Below, one piece after another: positions 27,702-36,594 of a stretch of 54,109 bases of DNA; within the stretch, counting starts at the first letter, position 1; every line of letters begins with the position of its first letter. The stretch is taken from the NCBI GenBank assembly GCA_002309255.1, contig DBXI01000029.1:193-54301 (forward strand), read 5' to 3'. This DNA comes from Bacteroidales bacterium UBA1216. Its GTDB lineage: Bacteria; Bacteroidota; Bacteroidia; Bacteroidales; Paludibacteraceae. The position numbers and the translations under genes are program-made. The notes under the pieces are model-generated. The model saw only the letters and a program-made list of their open reading frames with translations. It was not told the DNA's origin and searched no databases.

Positions 27702-28943
27702 TCAGACGAGGATCTGGATGGCGCGTTTGAGGGCGGCGATTAAGAGATCGACTTCGTCGGTCGTGTTGTATAGACCGAAGGAGATACGTATTGTGCCGGG
27801 GACTTGGAGGTGAGTGATCAGTGGTTCGGCGCAGTGGTGACCGATGCGCACAGCTACACCGAGTTGGTCAAGCAGTGTGCCGAGATCGAAGGGGTGGATA
27901 AGGTTGCCGGCTGCATCATAGATATTGAAGGAGAGCACGCCGGCTTTCTTTTGTCCAGCTGCGTAGATGGCTATTCGGCTGATCTGCGAGCTGAGCTCGG
28001 CAGCCAAGGCATTGAGTTGCTGCTCGGCGTAGGCGATGAGCTGCTTTTCGTGCGCAGCGATGGTTTCAATGCCGCACTGCTGCATGTACTGCGCTGCTAC
28101 GCCCCATGCGTATGAGCCCACATAATCGGGTGTGCCGGCTTCGAAACGATAGGGTAGTTCGTTGTAGGTCGTACCTTCCCAACTGACGTGTTGGATCATC
28201 TCCCCGCCTCCCTGATAGGGCGGCAACTGATTGAGCCACTGCTCCTTACCATATAGCAACCCGATGCCTGTAGGAGCATACATCTTATGGCCGGAGCAGA
28301 CGAAGAAATCGCAGTCAAGCGCCTGCACATTCACAGGCAGATGCGGTGCTGATTGTGCGCCATCGACGCAGACGGGTACGTTATGGGCGTGCGCCAGACG
28401 GATGATCTCCTCCACAGGATTGATGATACCGAGTACGTTGCTTACGTGCGCTATGCTGACGAGCTTAGTGCGAGGCGAGAGCAGATGTTCGTAGGCCGCG
28501 AGATCGAGCGTCAGGTCGTCGCGCAAAGGGATCACTCGTAGCACGGCGTTCTTGCGCTGGCAGAGCATCTGCCAGGGAACGATGTTCGAGTGATGCTCCA
28601 TGGCAGAGACGGTGATCTCGTCGCCCGACCGGATGAACGCTTCGCCAAAACTGAAGGCGAGCATGTTCAGTCCTTCGGTTGTCCCGCGTGTGAACAGAAC
28701 TTCTTTGCTGCTTTTGGCTCCTATCATGTTCGCCAGGATGGTGCGCGCCTCTTCGTGCTTGGCGGTAGCTACCTGACTCAGATGATGCGTGCCGCGATGG
28801 ATATTCGCGTTCCAGGTGCTGTACGCCTCGCTGATAGCGTCGATCACGCACTGCGGCTTCTGCGAGGTAGCAGCGTTATCGAAATACACCAGCGGCTTGC
28901 CGTGCACCTGTTGATTCAATATGGGGAAATCGGATCTATTCAT
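27702..28943 (-). CDS. sufS: Cysteine desulfurase SufS
   Basis: PLP-dependent class V aminotransferase that takes sulfur from L-cysteine as a persulfide and passes it to the SUF iron-sulfur scaffold in the cytosol. Visible family features are FDNAATSQKP near the N-terminus, HRGTHHLS, VDGAQSAPH with the PLP-contacting Asp, the Schiff-base lysine K220 in CSGHKMYAP, and the catalytic C371 in RIGHHCAEP. At 413 residues it has the usual SufS length. The remaining suf genes are not in this window, so here sufS is separated from sufBCD. It is the last gene of a long minus-strand run and overlaps the gldB-like gene by 4 bases (ATGA), implying translational coupling. No clear terminator follows. Confidence 0.95.
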   Translation of the reverse strand: MNRSDFPILNQQVHGKPLVYFDNAATSQKPQCVIDAISEAYSTWNANIHRGTHHLSQVATAKHEEARTILANMIGAKSSKEVLFTRGTTEGLNMLAFSFGEAFIRSGDEITVSAMEHHSNIVPWQMLCQRKNAVLRVIPLRDDLTLDLAAYEHLLSPRTKLVSIAHVSNVLGIINPVEEIIRLAHAHNVPVCVDGAQSAPHLPVNVQALDCDFFVCSGHKMYAPTGIGLLYGKEQWLNQLPPYQGGGEMIQHVSWEGTTYNELPYRFEAGTPDYVGSYAWGVAAQYMQQCGIETIAAHEKQLIAYAEQQLNALAAELSSQISRIAIYAAGQKKAGVLSFNIYDAAGNLIHPFDLGTLLDQLGVAVRIGHHCAEPLITHLQVPGTIRISFGLYNTTDEVDLLIAALKRAIQILV

Positions 28944-29950
28944 GGCTTGTAATAACTGTCACGTAATATTTGTTCAGCGTCATGGTTGGTGATGAGGTCT
29001 TGAAGGGTGACCTCCGGATGATGCTCCATGTAGCTTTGAGCTATGCGCCAGCCTATCCATGTGCCGATGCGCGGTGGTGCTTCCTGCGAGATCTCGCTGG
29101 TGAAGGGCGCATCGTTGAGGTAGGAGGTCAGTAGCATCTGGTCCGTCTTGAACAGATCGCGCTTGTCCATGATCCTGTTCCACACCTGTCGTTCGTTCTT
29201 CTCGCACCACTGCCACTGCTCGCGGGTGTAACCCATGACTTCGTAATCGGGTTCGTCGAGCAGGCATGCGCAGACGTACATCAGCTTGCCGCGGTAAAGC
29301 ATGTTATCGATCAAGCGAGACTTAGTGGCGGCATACGGGAAGGCAGCGAACAAGTATCCGCTGACAACATCGGCAGGGATACATTCGGGGCGCATGGTTT
29401 GCTTTTGGTAGTTATATACGACCTGATTATAATAGGGGTAGTCGCTACCGAGGTACATATCCAATCCAACCGCCATGTCGCCATCGTCAAGGAAGAGGAC
29501 GGATGCGTTGAACCCGCTGACGAAGGTGTACAGTTGGGGGATGTAGAGGTCGGGATAGAGGTAGTGGAAGCGTGTGAAGGCGTGATTGAGTTCGCGCTGT
29601 GTGCGGCTCATGTTGGCAAAGGTGGATAGCACCAGTTGGTTCGTCTTGCTGAAGCCATACAGTGTGTCACTGATGAACAGCGGCAGAGCCTCCGCCAGGT
29701 AATCGGTGTCGCGGGCGTTCACCCCAAGCGCCCGCTCGACATAGCCAGACATGAACTCCGGATAGCTGGCGTAGAGAGCGCGAACATCCTCCGCTGAGTG
29801 ATCGCTGCGGATGGCGAGTAACGCCGAATCAAAGCGGATGATGCGCACCTGCTGCTCCTCCAGCGAACGCGGGAAGTACTGCCTGTGGGGTTGACAGGCA
29901 ATCGTGAGCAGACTGACGAGGGCTAATAGTATGATCCTAAACTCTTTCAT
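28940..29950 (-). CDS. gldB: GldB-like lipoprotein
   Basis: Exported lipoprotein of the GldB family. In gliding Bacteroidota GldB is required for motility, and homologs persist in non-gliding Bacteroidales, where the role is unclear. The true ATG is 29948-29950; the residues before it need a TTG start. The signal ends in a lipobox (LLALVSLLTIAC), so it is probably anchored in an envelope membrane. Family features include FDSALLAI, YPEFMSGY, FMSGFN-like FVSGFNASV, DMYLGSDYPYY and the C-terminal PPRIGTWIGWRI motif. Length (336 aa) is normal. It overlaps sufS by 4 bases and follows lolD after 28 bases, fitting the usual Bacteroidota gldB neighbourhood. Confidence 0.85.
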   Translation of the reverse strand: MKEFRIILLALVSLLTIACQPHRQYFPRSLEEQQVRIIRFDSALLAIRSDHSAEDVRALYASYPEFMSGYVERALGVNARDTDYLAEALPLFISDTLYGFSKTNQLVLSTFANMSRTQRELNHAFTRFHYLYPDLYIPQLYTFVSGFNASVLFLDDGDMAVGLDMYLGSDYPYYNQVVYNYQKQTMRPECIPADVVSGYLFAAFPYAATKSRLIDNMLYRGKLMYVCACLLDEPDYEVMGYTREQWQWCEKNERQVWNRIMDKRDLFKTDQMLLTSYLNDAPFTSEISQEAPPRIGTWIGWRIAQSYMEHHPEVTLQDLITNHDAEQILRDSYYKP

Positions 29951-29978
29951 GTGCAATTGTGGGGATCAATGGTGGGGA

Positions 29979-30644
29979 TTAGCCAAGGTTGGCTGATACA
30001 ACTTTCCCGTCCTTGAGTTCAATGATCCGATCGGCGATGGCGGCGAGCTCCTTGTCGTGGGTGACGATGATGATAGTCTGCCCGAAGCGTCTGCGCAGAT
30101 CGCGGAGCAGGGCATGCAGCTCCTGTTTGTTCGCTTCGTCGAGGCTTCCTGATGGTTCGTCGGCAAGGATAACATCGGGACTCATCATCATCGCACGCGC
30201 CGCAGCTACGCGCTGTTTCTCGCCACCGGATAGCTCGTTGGGCTTATGCTCCATACGTTCCTTGAGTCCTAAATCGGTGAGAAGTTGTTCGGCGCGCCGG
30301 CGTGCGTCGCGCTCGCTGTCGCGATGGATAAGTGCAGGCATCATCACGTTCTCCAGCGCCGTGAACTCCGGCAGGAGCTGGTGGAACTGGAAGATGAATC
30401 CGATGTGTTTGTTGCGGAACTCAGCGAGTGCGCTCTCGCGCAGATGGAGCACATCGGTGCCATCAATACGCACAGAGCCGCTGTCGGGTTGCTCGAGCGT
30501 GCCGATGATCTGCAGCAGGGTGGTCTTGCCCGCACCGGACTTACCGATGATCGCCACTATCTCGCCCTTATCGATGTGCAGCGACACTCCTTGTAGCACC
30601 TGAAGGTTGCCGAACGACTTATGTATATCTATTACATCTATCAT
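29979..30644 (-). CDS. lolD: ABC transporter ATPase, LolD type
   Basis: ATP-binding subunit of an ABC system of the LolCDE/MacB class, which extracts lipoproteins from the inner membrane for delivery to the outer membrane. At 221 residues it is a single nucleotide-binding domain. Walker A (GKSGAGKTTL) is near residue 35, the signature motif (LSGGEKQRVAAARAM) near 140, Walker B (VILADEPSGSLD) directly after it, and the switch histidine (IIIVTHD) near 195. FRNKHIGFIFQFHQLLPEF is the Q-loop region typical of LolD. No permease gene (lolC/E) is adjacent, which is common in Bacteroidota. It starts 2 bases after the recJ stop and clearly belongs to the same operon. Confidence 0.9.
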   Translation of the reverse strand: MIDVIDIHKSFGNLQVLQGVSLHIDKGEIVAIIGKSGAGKTTLLQIIGTLEQPDSGSVRIDGTDVLHLRESALAEFRNKHIGFIFQFHQLLPEFTALENVMMPALIHRDSERDARRRAEQLLTDLGLKERMEHKPNELSGGEKQRVAAARAMMMSPDVILADEPSGSLDEANKQELHALLRDLRRRFGQTIIIVTHDKELAAIADRIIELKDGKVVSANLG

Positions 30645-30646
30645 AG

Positions 30647-32380
30647 TTATGATGCGTTGTTATCCGTAGGAACGATGTCTTCTACTTTCATCTGTAGGGA
30701 GGTGACGCCGTTGTATGTGTTCTGTTCCAGGCTGTAGCATACATCCACGGGGTTGCCGTTCTGAATGAACAGCGCCAGATCGCCTTTGCCGAACGCGATA
30801 CCTGTGATGGCTGCACGTCGGTCAGTGAGGTCAAGCTTGAGGTGCTCGCCCGTTTTTCCTACGCGGCGCGTGTAGCGGTTGTTGATCAGCGCGCGCGTGA
30901 CGAATCGCGGATGGGGATTGTCGGGACCAAATGGTTCGAGGTGGCGTAGTACGTTGTAGAACTGCTTGTCTATATCCTCGAGTTGCAGCTCTTCTTCCAC
31001 GCGGATGACCGGCACCTGTTGCTCAGGGGTGATATGTGCCGCCACGTACTCCTCGAACCGGCGCTTGAACTCCGGCAGGTTCTGCGGCAACATGCTCAGT
31101 CCGGCGGCGAACATATGTCCGCCGAAGTTTGTGAGCAGGTCGCGGCAGCTGTCAATGGCGGAGTAGATATCAAAACCGCCCACGCTGCGCGCCGAGCCGG
31201 CTATCTGGCCGTCGTCAGTGTCGGCGAGGACGATGGAGGGGCGGTAGTAGTTCTCCGTGAGACGTGAGGCCACAATCCCTAATACTCCCCGGTGCCATGT
31301 AGCCCCGTATGCCACATTGGTGAAGCCGGTAGCATGAGCAGGATCAGCTTCTATTTGCTGGAGGGCTTCGCGGGTGATCGATTCATCTTTCTCTTTGCGT
31401 TCGCCGTTGAATGCCTCGATGGTCTGCGCTATCTCCTCTGCCACACTCGCATCCTGGCTGATGAGCAGTTCGACCGCTGCCCTACCTGACTTGATGCGTC
31501 CGCAGGCGTTCAGACGCGGACCAAAACGATAGACCAGATCGGAGATGTTCACCTGCTGTCCTTCCAATCCGGTCATCCGCATGAGGCCTTGCAGTCCGAC
31601 GGATGGTCGGGTGCTGATCTGCTGCAAGCCGAAGTGTGCGAGCACACGGTTCTCGCCGGTGAGTGACACAACGTCTGAGGCGATGGACAAAGCGAGCAGT
31701 TCGAGCAGCGGTGTGAGTGCTGCGTCGAACGCCAAGTGATGGGTCTGCGCATAGGCTTGCGCGAGTTTGAAGCCCACGCCGCAGCCTGAGAGGTGCTTGA
31801 AGGGGTATGGATCGTTGGCTTGCTTGCTGTCAAGGACGGCAACGGCTTGTGGAATCTCGTCGCCCGGCATATGATGGTCGCAGATGATGAAGTCGATGTT
31901 GCGCTGGCGTGCGTACTCGACCTTATCGACGGACTTGATGCCGCAGTCGAGTGCTATGATAAGCGTGCATTCCTGCTCCTGCGCATAATCGATGCCACGG
32001 AACGATATGCCGTAGCCTTCGGTGTAACGATCGGGGATGTAGTAGTCGATGTTGGTGTAGAAGGCGCTGAGGAAACGGTGCATGAGTGCAACGGCCGTGG
32101 TGCCATCAACATCATAATCGCCGTAGATAAGTATCTTTTCGCCGCTATCTATCGCTCGCGAGAGCCTCTGCTCCGCCTCTCGCATGCCAAGCATGAGGAA
32201 GGGGTCGTGGAGCTGGCTAAGGTCAGGATGGACGAACGCCGAAGCCTCAGTGCGCGTCGTTATGCCGCGACGCACGAGCAGCGCCGCCGCCATCGGGCTG
32301 ATATGCAGCTCGGCTGAGAGGCTGTCACGAAGGGCTTGCTGCTCGGACGTGAGCTTTTCTATTTTCCAATTATAATTCAT
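30647..32380 (-). CDS. recJ: Single-stranded-DNA-specific exonuclease RecJ
   Basis: 5'-3' exonuclease on single-stranded DNA used in recombination and mismatch repair; cytosolic, metal-dependent. It belongs to the DHH phosphoesterase family: motif I GDYDVDGTTA near residue 87, LDCG near 145, the DHH motif CDHHMPGDE near 168, the DHHA1 part with WHRGVLGIVASRL near 360 and GGHMFAAGLS near 420, and a C-terminal OB-like region. Length (577 aa) is normal. The start ATG lies inside the end of the omega-amidase gene (11-base overlap) and lolD follows after 2 bases, so it is tightly embedded in the operon. Confidence 0.95.
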   Translation of the reverse strand: MNYNWKIEKLTSEQQALRDSLSAELHISPMAAALLVRRGITTRTEASAFVHPDLSQLHDPFLMLGMREAEQRLSRAIDSGEKILIYGDYDVDGTTAVALMHRFLSAFYTNIDYYIPDRYTEGYGISFRGIDYAQEQECTLIIALDCGIKSVDKVEYARQRNIDFIICDHHMPGDEIPQAVAVLDSKQANDPYPFKHLSGCGVGFKLAQAYAQTHHLAFDAALTPLLELLALSIASDVVSLTGENRVLAHFGLQQISTRPSVGLQGLMRMTGLEGQQVNISDLVYRFGPRLNACGRIKSGRAAVELLISQDASVAEEIAQTIEAFNGERKEKDESITREALQQIEADPAHATGFTNVAYGATWHRGVLGIVASRLTENYYRPSIVLADTDDGQIAGSARSVGGFDIYSAIDSCRDLLTNFGGHMFAAGLSMLPQNLPEFKRRFEEYVAAHITPEQQVPVIRVEEELQLEDIDKQFYNVLRHLEPFGPDNPHPRFVTRALINNRYTRRVGKTGEHLKLDLTDRRAAITGIAFGKGDLALFIQNGNPVDVCYSLEQNTYNGVTSLQMKVEDIVPTDNNAS

Positions 32381-33161
32381 TCGTTGGTATTTTCACCATT
32401 TCGCGGTCGACATCGTGCCAGAGGGGCAGTGCTTCGCGGAAGTGTCGTAGCGCTTCGAGCGAGAGGTTGGCGATACGCGTACCTTCCTCGTTATCAGCGA
32501 AGCCGAATTGCTCCTTCAGGCGGGTGTCGTAAGCTACCGAATGGCCGTTATAGTGCCACCCTAAGCCGTCGTCGCCGACGGGGTTGGCGGCTACGATATA
32601 ACACTGGTTCTCGACGGCGCGAGCGGCGATGAGTGTATCCCAGTAGTTGATGCGTGCCTCCGGCCAGTTGGCGGGTGCAAGGATGATGTCGAAGTCGTGT
32701 CCGCTGACGTTTCGCGCCCAAACGGGAAAACGCACATCGTAGCAGATGAGCATCAGGATCTTCACGCCGCGGTAGGTGATGATGTTCCGTGTACCGGCAG
32801 GCGTGAAGAACTTATCCTCTCCGCCATGGGCGTAGAGGTGCCGTTTGTCCTGAAACTGTGGTGGTTCGCCGGGCGAGAGGAAGAATCCGCGGTTATATAG
32901 CCCATAAGCTTCGCGGCAGATGAATGTGCCGGCGATGGCTATATTGTACTGATCTGCAGTCTGCTGTAGTGTGGTGAGCGTATATCCGTTGACGGGTTCA
33001 GCGAGTTCGGGGCGATTGACGCAGAAGCCTGTGGAGAACATCTCAGGCAACAAGGCTATATCCGCCTTGCCAGCCAGTGCGGCGATGCGCTCCACAGCCA
33101 GAGATACATTAGCGCGGACGTCACCCCAGATGATGGGGTACTGGAGTACAGCTACCCTCAT
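32370..33161 (-). CDS. Omega-amidase, nitrilase superfamily
   Basis: Carbon-nitrogen hydrolase of the YafV/Nit2 type, expected to deaminate alpha-ketoglutaramate or alpha-ketosuccinamate in the cytosol. The Glu-Lys-Cys triad of the superfamily is complete: E40 in LLPEMFSTGF, K106 in FQDKRHLY and C140 in LMLICYDVRFP. AHGGEDKFFTPG-like AHGGEDKFFTPA and APANWPEARINYW are typical of omega-amidases and distinguish it from NAD synthetase or biotin-related nitrilases. Length is 263 aa. It overlaps floA by 4 bases upstream and recJ by 11 bases downstream. Substrate is inferred from subfamily motifs only. Confidence 0.88.
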   Translation of the reverse strand: MRVAVLQYPIIWGDVRANVSLAVERIAALAGKADIALLPEMFSTGFCVNRPELAEPVNGYTLTTLQQTADQYNIAIAGTFICREAYGLYNRGFFLSPGEPPQFQDKRHLYAHGGEDKFFTPAGTRNIITYRGVKILMLICYDVRFPVWARNVSGHDFDIILAPANWPEARINYWDTLIAARAVENQCYIVAANPVGDDGLGWHYNGHSVAYDTRLKEQFGFADNEEGTRIANLSLEALRHFREALPLWHDVDREMVKIPTNEL

Positions 33162-34120
33162 TTCTTCGGTTTACTGATGGTCTCGCGCATGGCGGTGTCC
33201 GCTTGGATGTTCTGCATGCGGTAGTAGTCCATGATGCCGAGGTTGCCGTTCTTGAAAGCTTCAGCCATAGCTTGCGGTACGAGTGCCTCCGCCTCGATGA
33301 CCTTGGCGCGTGCCTCTTGTGCTTTGGCTTTCATCTCCTGCTCGTTGGCAATAGCCATGGCGCGACGCTCTTCGGCTTTCGCCTGCGCGATGTTCTTGTC
33401 GGCTTCAGCTTGATCCATCTGTAGCTGTGCGCCGATGTTCTTACCTACATCGATGTCGGCTATATCTATACTGAGTATCTCGAAGGCTGTCCCGTCGTCG
33501 AGGCCTTTGGATAGCACGAGTTTGCTGATGCTGTCGGGGTTTTCGAGCACCTGTTTGTGGCTCTCGGCACTACCGATGGAGCTGACGATACCTTCGCCGA
33601 CGCGTGCGAGGATGGTGTCTTCGCCTGCACCGCCAACCAGTTGTTTGATGTTCGCGCGTACGGTGACACGTGCTTTGGCTATGAGCTGGATACCATCCTT
33701 GGCTACAGCAGCAACGGGTGGTGTGTCAATCACCTTGGGGTTGACGGACATCTGTACAGCTTCGAAGACGTCACGTCCGGCCAGATCAATGGCTGTGGCC
33801 ATCCCGAAGGGCAGTTGGATGCCTGCTTTGCTGGCGCTGACCAGGGCGTGAACGACGCGCTCTATATGTCCGCCGGCGAGGTAGTGGGCTTCCAGGCCGT
33901 CACGCTTGACGTCAGCCAAACCGGCTTTGTGGGCTTCGATGAGGCAGTTGACGATCTTCGTGGGCGGCACACGACGGATACGCATGAGGAACAACTGAAC
34001 GAGTGAGATACGCACGCCGCTTACTTGTGCGTTAATCCAGAGCATGAACGGTACGTAGTAGAAGAACACGATCACCGCGATGCTAAGTAGTACGACGAGA
34101 ATGATTTGTAGAGCTTCCAT
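33158..34120 (-). CDS. floA: Flotillin-like protein FloA
   Basis: Membrane-associated scaffold of the flotillin-like FloA family (formerly UPF0365), found in functional membrane microdomains. An N-terminal hydrophobic hairpin or membrane segment (about residues 5-30, IILVVLLSIAVIVFFYYVPF) is followed by the SPFH-like domain (GVRISLVQL, RIRRVPP, EAHKAGL, VIDTPPVAAVAKDGIQL) and an Ala/Glu/Lys-rich coiled coil at about 230-295 (AEADKNIAQAKAEERRA). Length (320 aa) is standard. It is paired with the nfeD-like gene 35 bases upstream, the usual floA-nfeD arrangement, and overlaps the following gene by 4 bases. The gap to nfeD contains a 7-bp-period array. Confidence 0.93.
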   Translation of the reverse strand: MEALQIILVVLLSIAVIVFFYYVPFMLWINAQVSGVRISLVQLFLMRIRRVPPTKIVNCLIEAHKAGLADVKRDGLEAHYLAGGHIERVVHALVSASKAGIQLPFGMATAIDLAGRDVFEAVQMSVNPKVIDTPPVAAVAKDGIQLIAKARVTVRANIKQLVGGAGEDTILARVGEGIVSSIGSAESHKQVLENPDSISKLVLSKGLDDGTAFEILSIDIADIDVGKNIGAQLQMDQAEADKNIAQAKAEERRAMAIANEQEMKAKAQEARAKVIEAEALVPQAMAEAFKNGNLGIMDYYRMQNIQADTAMRETISKPKK

Positions 34121-34124
34121 GTTG

Positions 34125-34158
34125 TTAATTGATAATTGATAAATGCAATTGACATTTA
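34125..34158. repeat. 7-bp-period array in the nfeD-floA gap
   Basis: Rows TTAATTG, ATAATTG, ATAAATG, CAATTGA, CATTTAT follow each other every 7 bases and reach the TAA stop of nfeD. Words are shared with the array at 15460-15504. Confidence 0.65.
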
Positions 34159-34503
34159 TTTCTCTGCTTCAGCAGGGGCTTCGGATGCAGATTTGAGTTT
34201 TTCGATTTTTTTGCCGGGGTCTGCTAGTTCGACTTTGTCATCGATCTTGGTGTCAAGCCCCATCTTTTCAATGGCGCGGCTCTTGTAGAACGCGTAGATG
34301 GCAACCGCTGTTGCCAGCAGAACGGCAAAGAACGTGATGTGTCCTGCCGTAGCGCTGACGAACATGTAGGCGTAAACCACAGCACCGATCAGGCATCCGC
34401 CGCCTGCTATGCCCGCTATTCCGATCCCGGGGATCAGGAAGAGTTCAAGCACAAGCAGCAGAACGCCTGCCAGTGATAATAGAACAAGAATGAGGATGTT
34501 CAT
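34156..34503 (-). CDS. NfeD-like membrane protein, short form
   Basis: Short NfeD-family membrane protein, normally a partner of flotillin-like proteins. Three hydrophobic segments are visible: about residues 2-22 (ILILVLLSLAGVLLLVLELF), 25-50 and 55-75; the GIGIAGIAGGGCLIGAVVY segment is characteristic of the family. After the third segment there is only a charged tail (DTKIDDKVELADPGKKIEKL) ending in an Ala/Glu-rich stretch. Relatives I recall are about 150 residues and end in an OB-fold domain that begins after such a tail; here (115 aa) that domain is absent and the stop is followed directly by floA. It starts 21 bases after the 34525 gene, so it is probably cotranscribed with it. Confidence 0.8.
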   Translation of the reverse strand: MNILILVLLSLAGVLLLVLELFLIPGIGIAGIAGGGCLIGAVVYAYMFVSATAGHITFFAVLLATAVAIYAFYKSRAIEKMGLDTKIDDKVELADPGKKIEKLKSASEAPAEAEK

Positions 34504-34524
34504 AATTGTTTGTATTTGTTGGCC

Positions 34525-36525
34525 TTACTCCATTTGGGCGCCAAGCACGTTGTACTTGATGCCGTTTGCGATGATGATCAGCTGACCGTTCTGGATGGTC
34601 TTCACGGGTTGGGTGCTGAGGGTTGTGTTCTCAACGGCTGAGCCTTCTTCAGGAGTTTCGTTCAGGGTGATCTCCGCATAGTCGTTAGTGCCGTCGTATG
34701 CCTCGGTTTCGAGTGTGACGTCAAGCTTATAGTTGTTGTCGTCATCGCCAACGAAGGTAAGTTGATAGCGATAGGTTGTACCGCTAACGAGTGTGATCTT
34801 CAGGTCGGAAGATGATTTTTGTTCGATTTCGGTCTCTTCATCGGTGTCGAGATAGATCTCCAAGTCCTTTGCCGGGTGTGTGCCTGCGATGGCTGTTTTG
34901 CTCTTAGTGGGGAAGATAACATATAAGTCGGGGTAGGTGACAATGTCTGTCTCTTCGTCATAATCTTTGTAGAGGTTGACCTGCCAGTAGTCGCCTATTT
35001 CATCGTCGCTGAAGAGTGTTACTTCGGCGAATGCTACGTCGATGTTGATGGCGTCATCGCCTGTTCCTTCGCCTTCGCCGGATTCGCCTCCTTCGCCTTT
35101 CTCGATGATGACACATGTGCATTCTTCGTCGAACTCGGGAGTATCCTTATACGTGGTCAGTTTGCCTGTAACTTGTACGAGGTCTCCTACTTCGGGCAGT
35201 TTGCCGGCACTTTCGGGTACGCAGCGGAAGGCTTGCAGTACTTCGCCTCCGTTTTGGGTGTCCGCCATCCAGAAACTGATGTTTCCGAATTGGGTGCTGT
35301 ATTCGGTCTTGATGCCGGTGACGTATCCTTGTGCTGTATATGTCTTGCCGTCCTTGTTTTGAGCGATAGCTACTGCTTCGGTGCAGGTGAGTATGTCGCC
35401 GGAAGGTGTGATGTCTCCGCCTTCACCTGATTCGCCACCTTCGCCTTTTTTGATGATGACGCATGTGCATGCTGCGTCGAACTCGGGCGTATCCTTAAAC
35501 GTGGTCAGTTTGCCAGTAACTTGTACGAGGTCTCCTATTTCGGGCAGTTTGCTGGCACTTTCGGGTACGCAGCGGAATGCTTGCAGCACTTCGCCTCCGT
35601 TTTGTGTGTCCGCCATCCAGAAGCTGATGTTTCCGTATTGGGTGCTGTATTCGGTCTTGATGGCCGTAACGTAGCCTTGTGCGGTATATGTCTTGCCGTC
35701 CTTGTTTTGAGCGATAGCTACTGCTTCTGCGCAAGTGAGAACGTCACCTGAAGGTGTGACGTCTCCGCCTTCACCTGATTCGCCACCTTCGCCTTTTTCG
35801 ATGATGACGCATGTGCATGCTGCGTCGAACTCGGGCGTATCCTTAAACGTGGTCAGTTTGCCAGTAACTTGTACGAGGTCTCCTACTTCGGGCAGTTTGC
35901 TGGCACTTTCGGGTACGCAGCGGAATGCTTGCAGCACTTCGCCTCCGTTTTGTGTGTCCGCCATCCAGAAGCTGATGTTTCCGTATTGGGTGCTGTATTC
36001 GGTCTTGATGGCCGTAACGTAGCCTTGTGCGGTATATGTCTTGCCGTCCTTGTTTTGAGCGATAGCTACTGCTTCTGCGCAAGTGAGAACGTCACCTGAA
36101 GGTGTGACGTCTCCGCCTTCACCAGATTCGCCTCCTTCACCGGGGTTGTCACTGCCGCCTTCTCCGTTAATGACGACGGTAAGTTCCGCGATGCGAATCT
36201 GTTTGTCGGCAGTAATACTCCATGACTTAGCGTTAGGAGTGACGGGGTCGAATTTTTTTTTGGTGCCTTGACCGAATTCGGCAGAAATGTTTGTGATAGT
36301 TTCTGTAGCGGTGACAGTGAGTTTTCCTCCAGCATAGACGCGAAGTTCTTCGCCAGTGCCATAGGCTTTGTCGGAAGATACGGTTACGCCGTTTTTGGTA
36401 ACTGAGAAGGCACTACCGGTGTTAGCTGTTCCGCCGGTAAAATCTTCGCCACTGAATACAACTTCGCCTGCGATGATCGTTCCAGCGAAGAGAATGGCTG
36501 TGAAAAGAGAGAAAAGTTTTTTCAT
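34525..36525 (-). CDS. Secreted protein with three near-identical OB-like repeats and sorting tail, 666 aa
   Basis: The ATG at 36523-36525 is chosen because it starts a proper signal peptide (MKKLFSLFTAILFAGTIIAG) and lies about 30 bases after the predicted transcription start; the longer frame would begin upstream of the promoter. An N-terminal beta domain (VFSGEDFTGGTANTGSAFSV, to about residue 125) is followed by three tandem copies of a 116-residue unit: GEGG / DVTPSGDVLTCAEAV / YTAQGYVTAIKTEYS / ISFWMADTQNGGEVLQAF / VGDLVQVTGKL. The GYV...DLVQVTGKL pattern is OB-fold-like. The copies are almost identical in DNA (348-bp period). A C-terminal beta module (about 500-620) resembles those of the 909 and 42581 proteins, then the tail VKTIQNGQLIIIANGIKYNV. 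No function can be assigned; a ligand- or sugar-binding role is a guess. Confidence 0.82.
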   Translation of the reverse strand: MKKLFSLFTAILFAGTIIAGEVVFSGEDFTGGTANTGSAFSVTKNGVTVSSDKAYGTGEELRVYAGGKLTVTATETITNISAEFGQGTKKKFDPVTPNAKSWSITADKQIRIAELTVVINGEGGSDNPGEGGESGEGGDVTPSGDVLTCAEAVAIAQNKDGKTYTAQGYVTAIKTEYSTQYGNISFWMADTQNGGEVLQAFRCVPESASKLPEVGDLVQVTGKLTTFKDTPEFDAACTCVIIEKGEGGESGEGGDVTPSGDVLTCAEAVAIAQNKDGKTYTAQGYVTAIKTEYSTQYGNISFWMADTQNGGEVLQAFRCVPESASKLPEIGDLVQVTGKLTTFKDTPEFDAACTCVIIKKGEGGESGEGGDITPSGDILTCTEAVAIAQNKDGKTYTAQGYVTGIKTEYSTQFGNISFWMADTQNGGEVLQAFRCVPESAGKLPEVGDLVQVTGKLTTYKDTPEFDEECTCVIIEKGEGGESGEGEGTGDDAINIDVAFAEVTLFSDDEIGDYWQVNLYKDYDEETDIVTYPDLYVIFPTKSKTAIAGTHPAKDLEIYLDTDEETEIEQKSSSDLKITLVSGTTYRYQLTFVGDDDNNYKLDVTLETEAYDGTNDYAEITLNETPEEGSAVENTTLSTQPVKTIQNGQLIIIANGIKYNVLGAQME
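35064..36107 (-). repeat. Three 348-bp coding tandem repeats
   Basis: Copies at about 35760-36107, 35412-35759 and 35064-35411 encode 116 residues each. The first two copies are nearly identical; the third has a few more changes (for example TGIKTEYSTQF for TAIKTEYSTQY). Boundaries are approximate. Confidence 0.9.
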
Positions 36526-36563
36526 TGTTGTATGATTTTGAGTCCGTAATTCCAAAGCGGCTA

Positions 36564-36594
36564 CAAAGATACGAAATATTTTTGATATTTCCAA
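36564..36594 (-). promoter_or_regulatory. Promoter of the 34525-27702 gene run
   Basis: Minus-strand TTG (36592-36594), 20-base spacer, TATCTTTG (36564-36571). Transcription would start near 36557. No further promoter was found down to sufS, so one transcript could carry eight genes. Confidence 0.8.
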
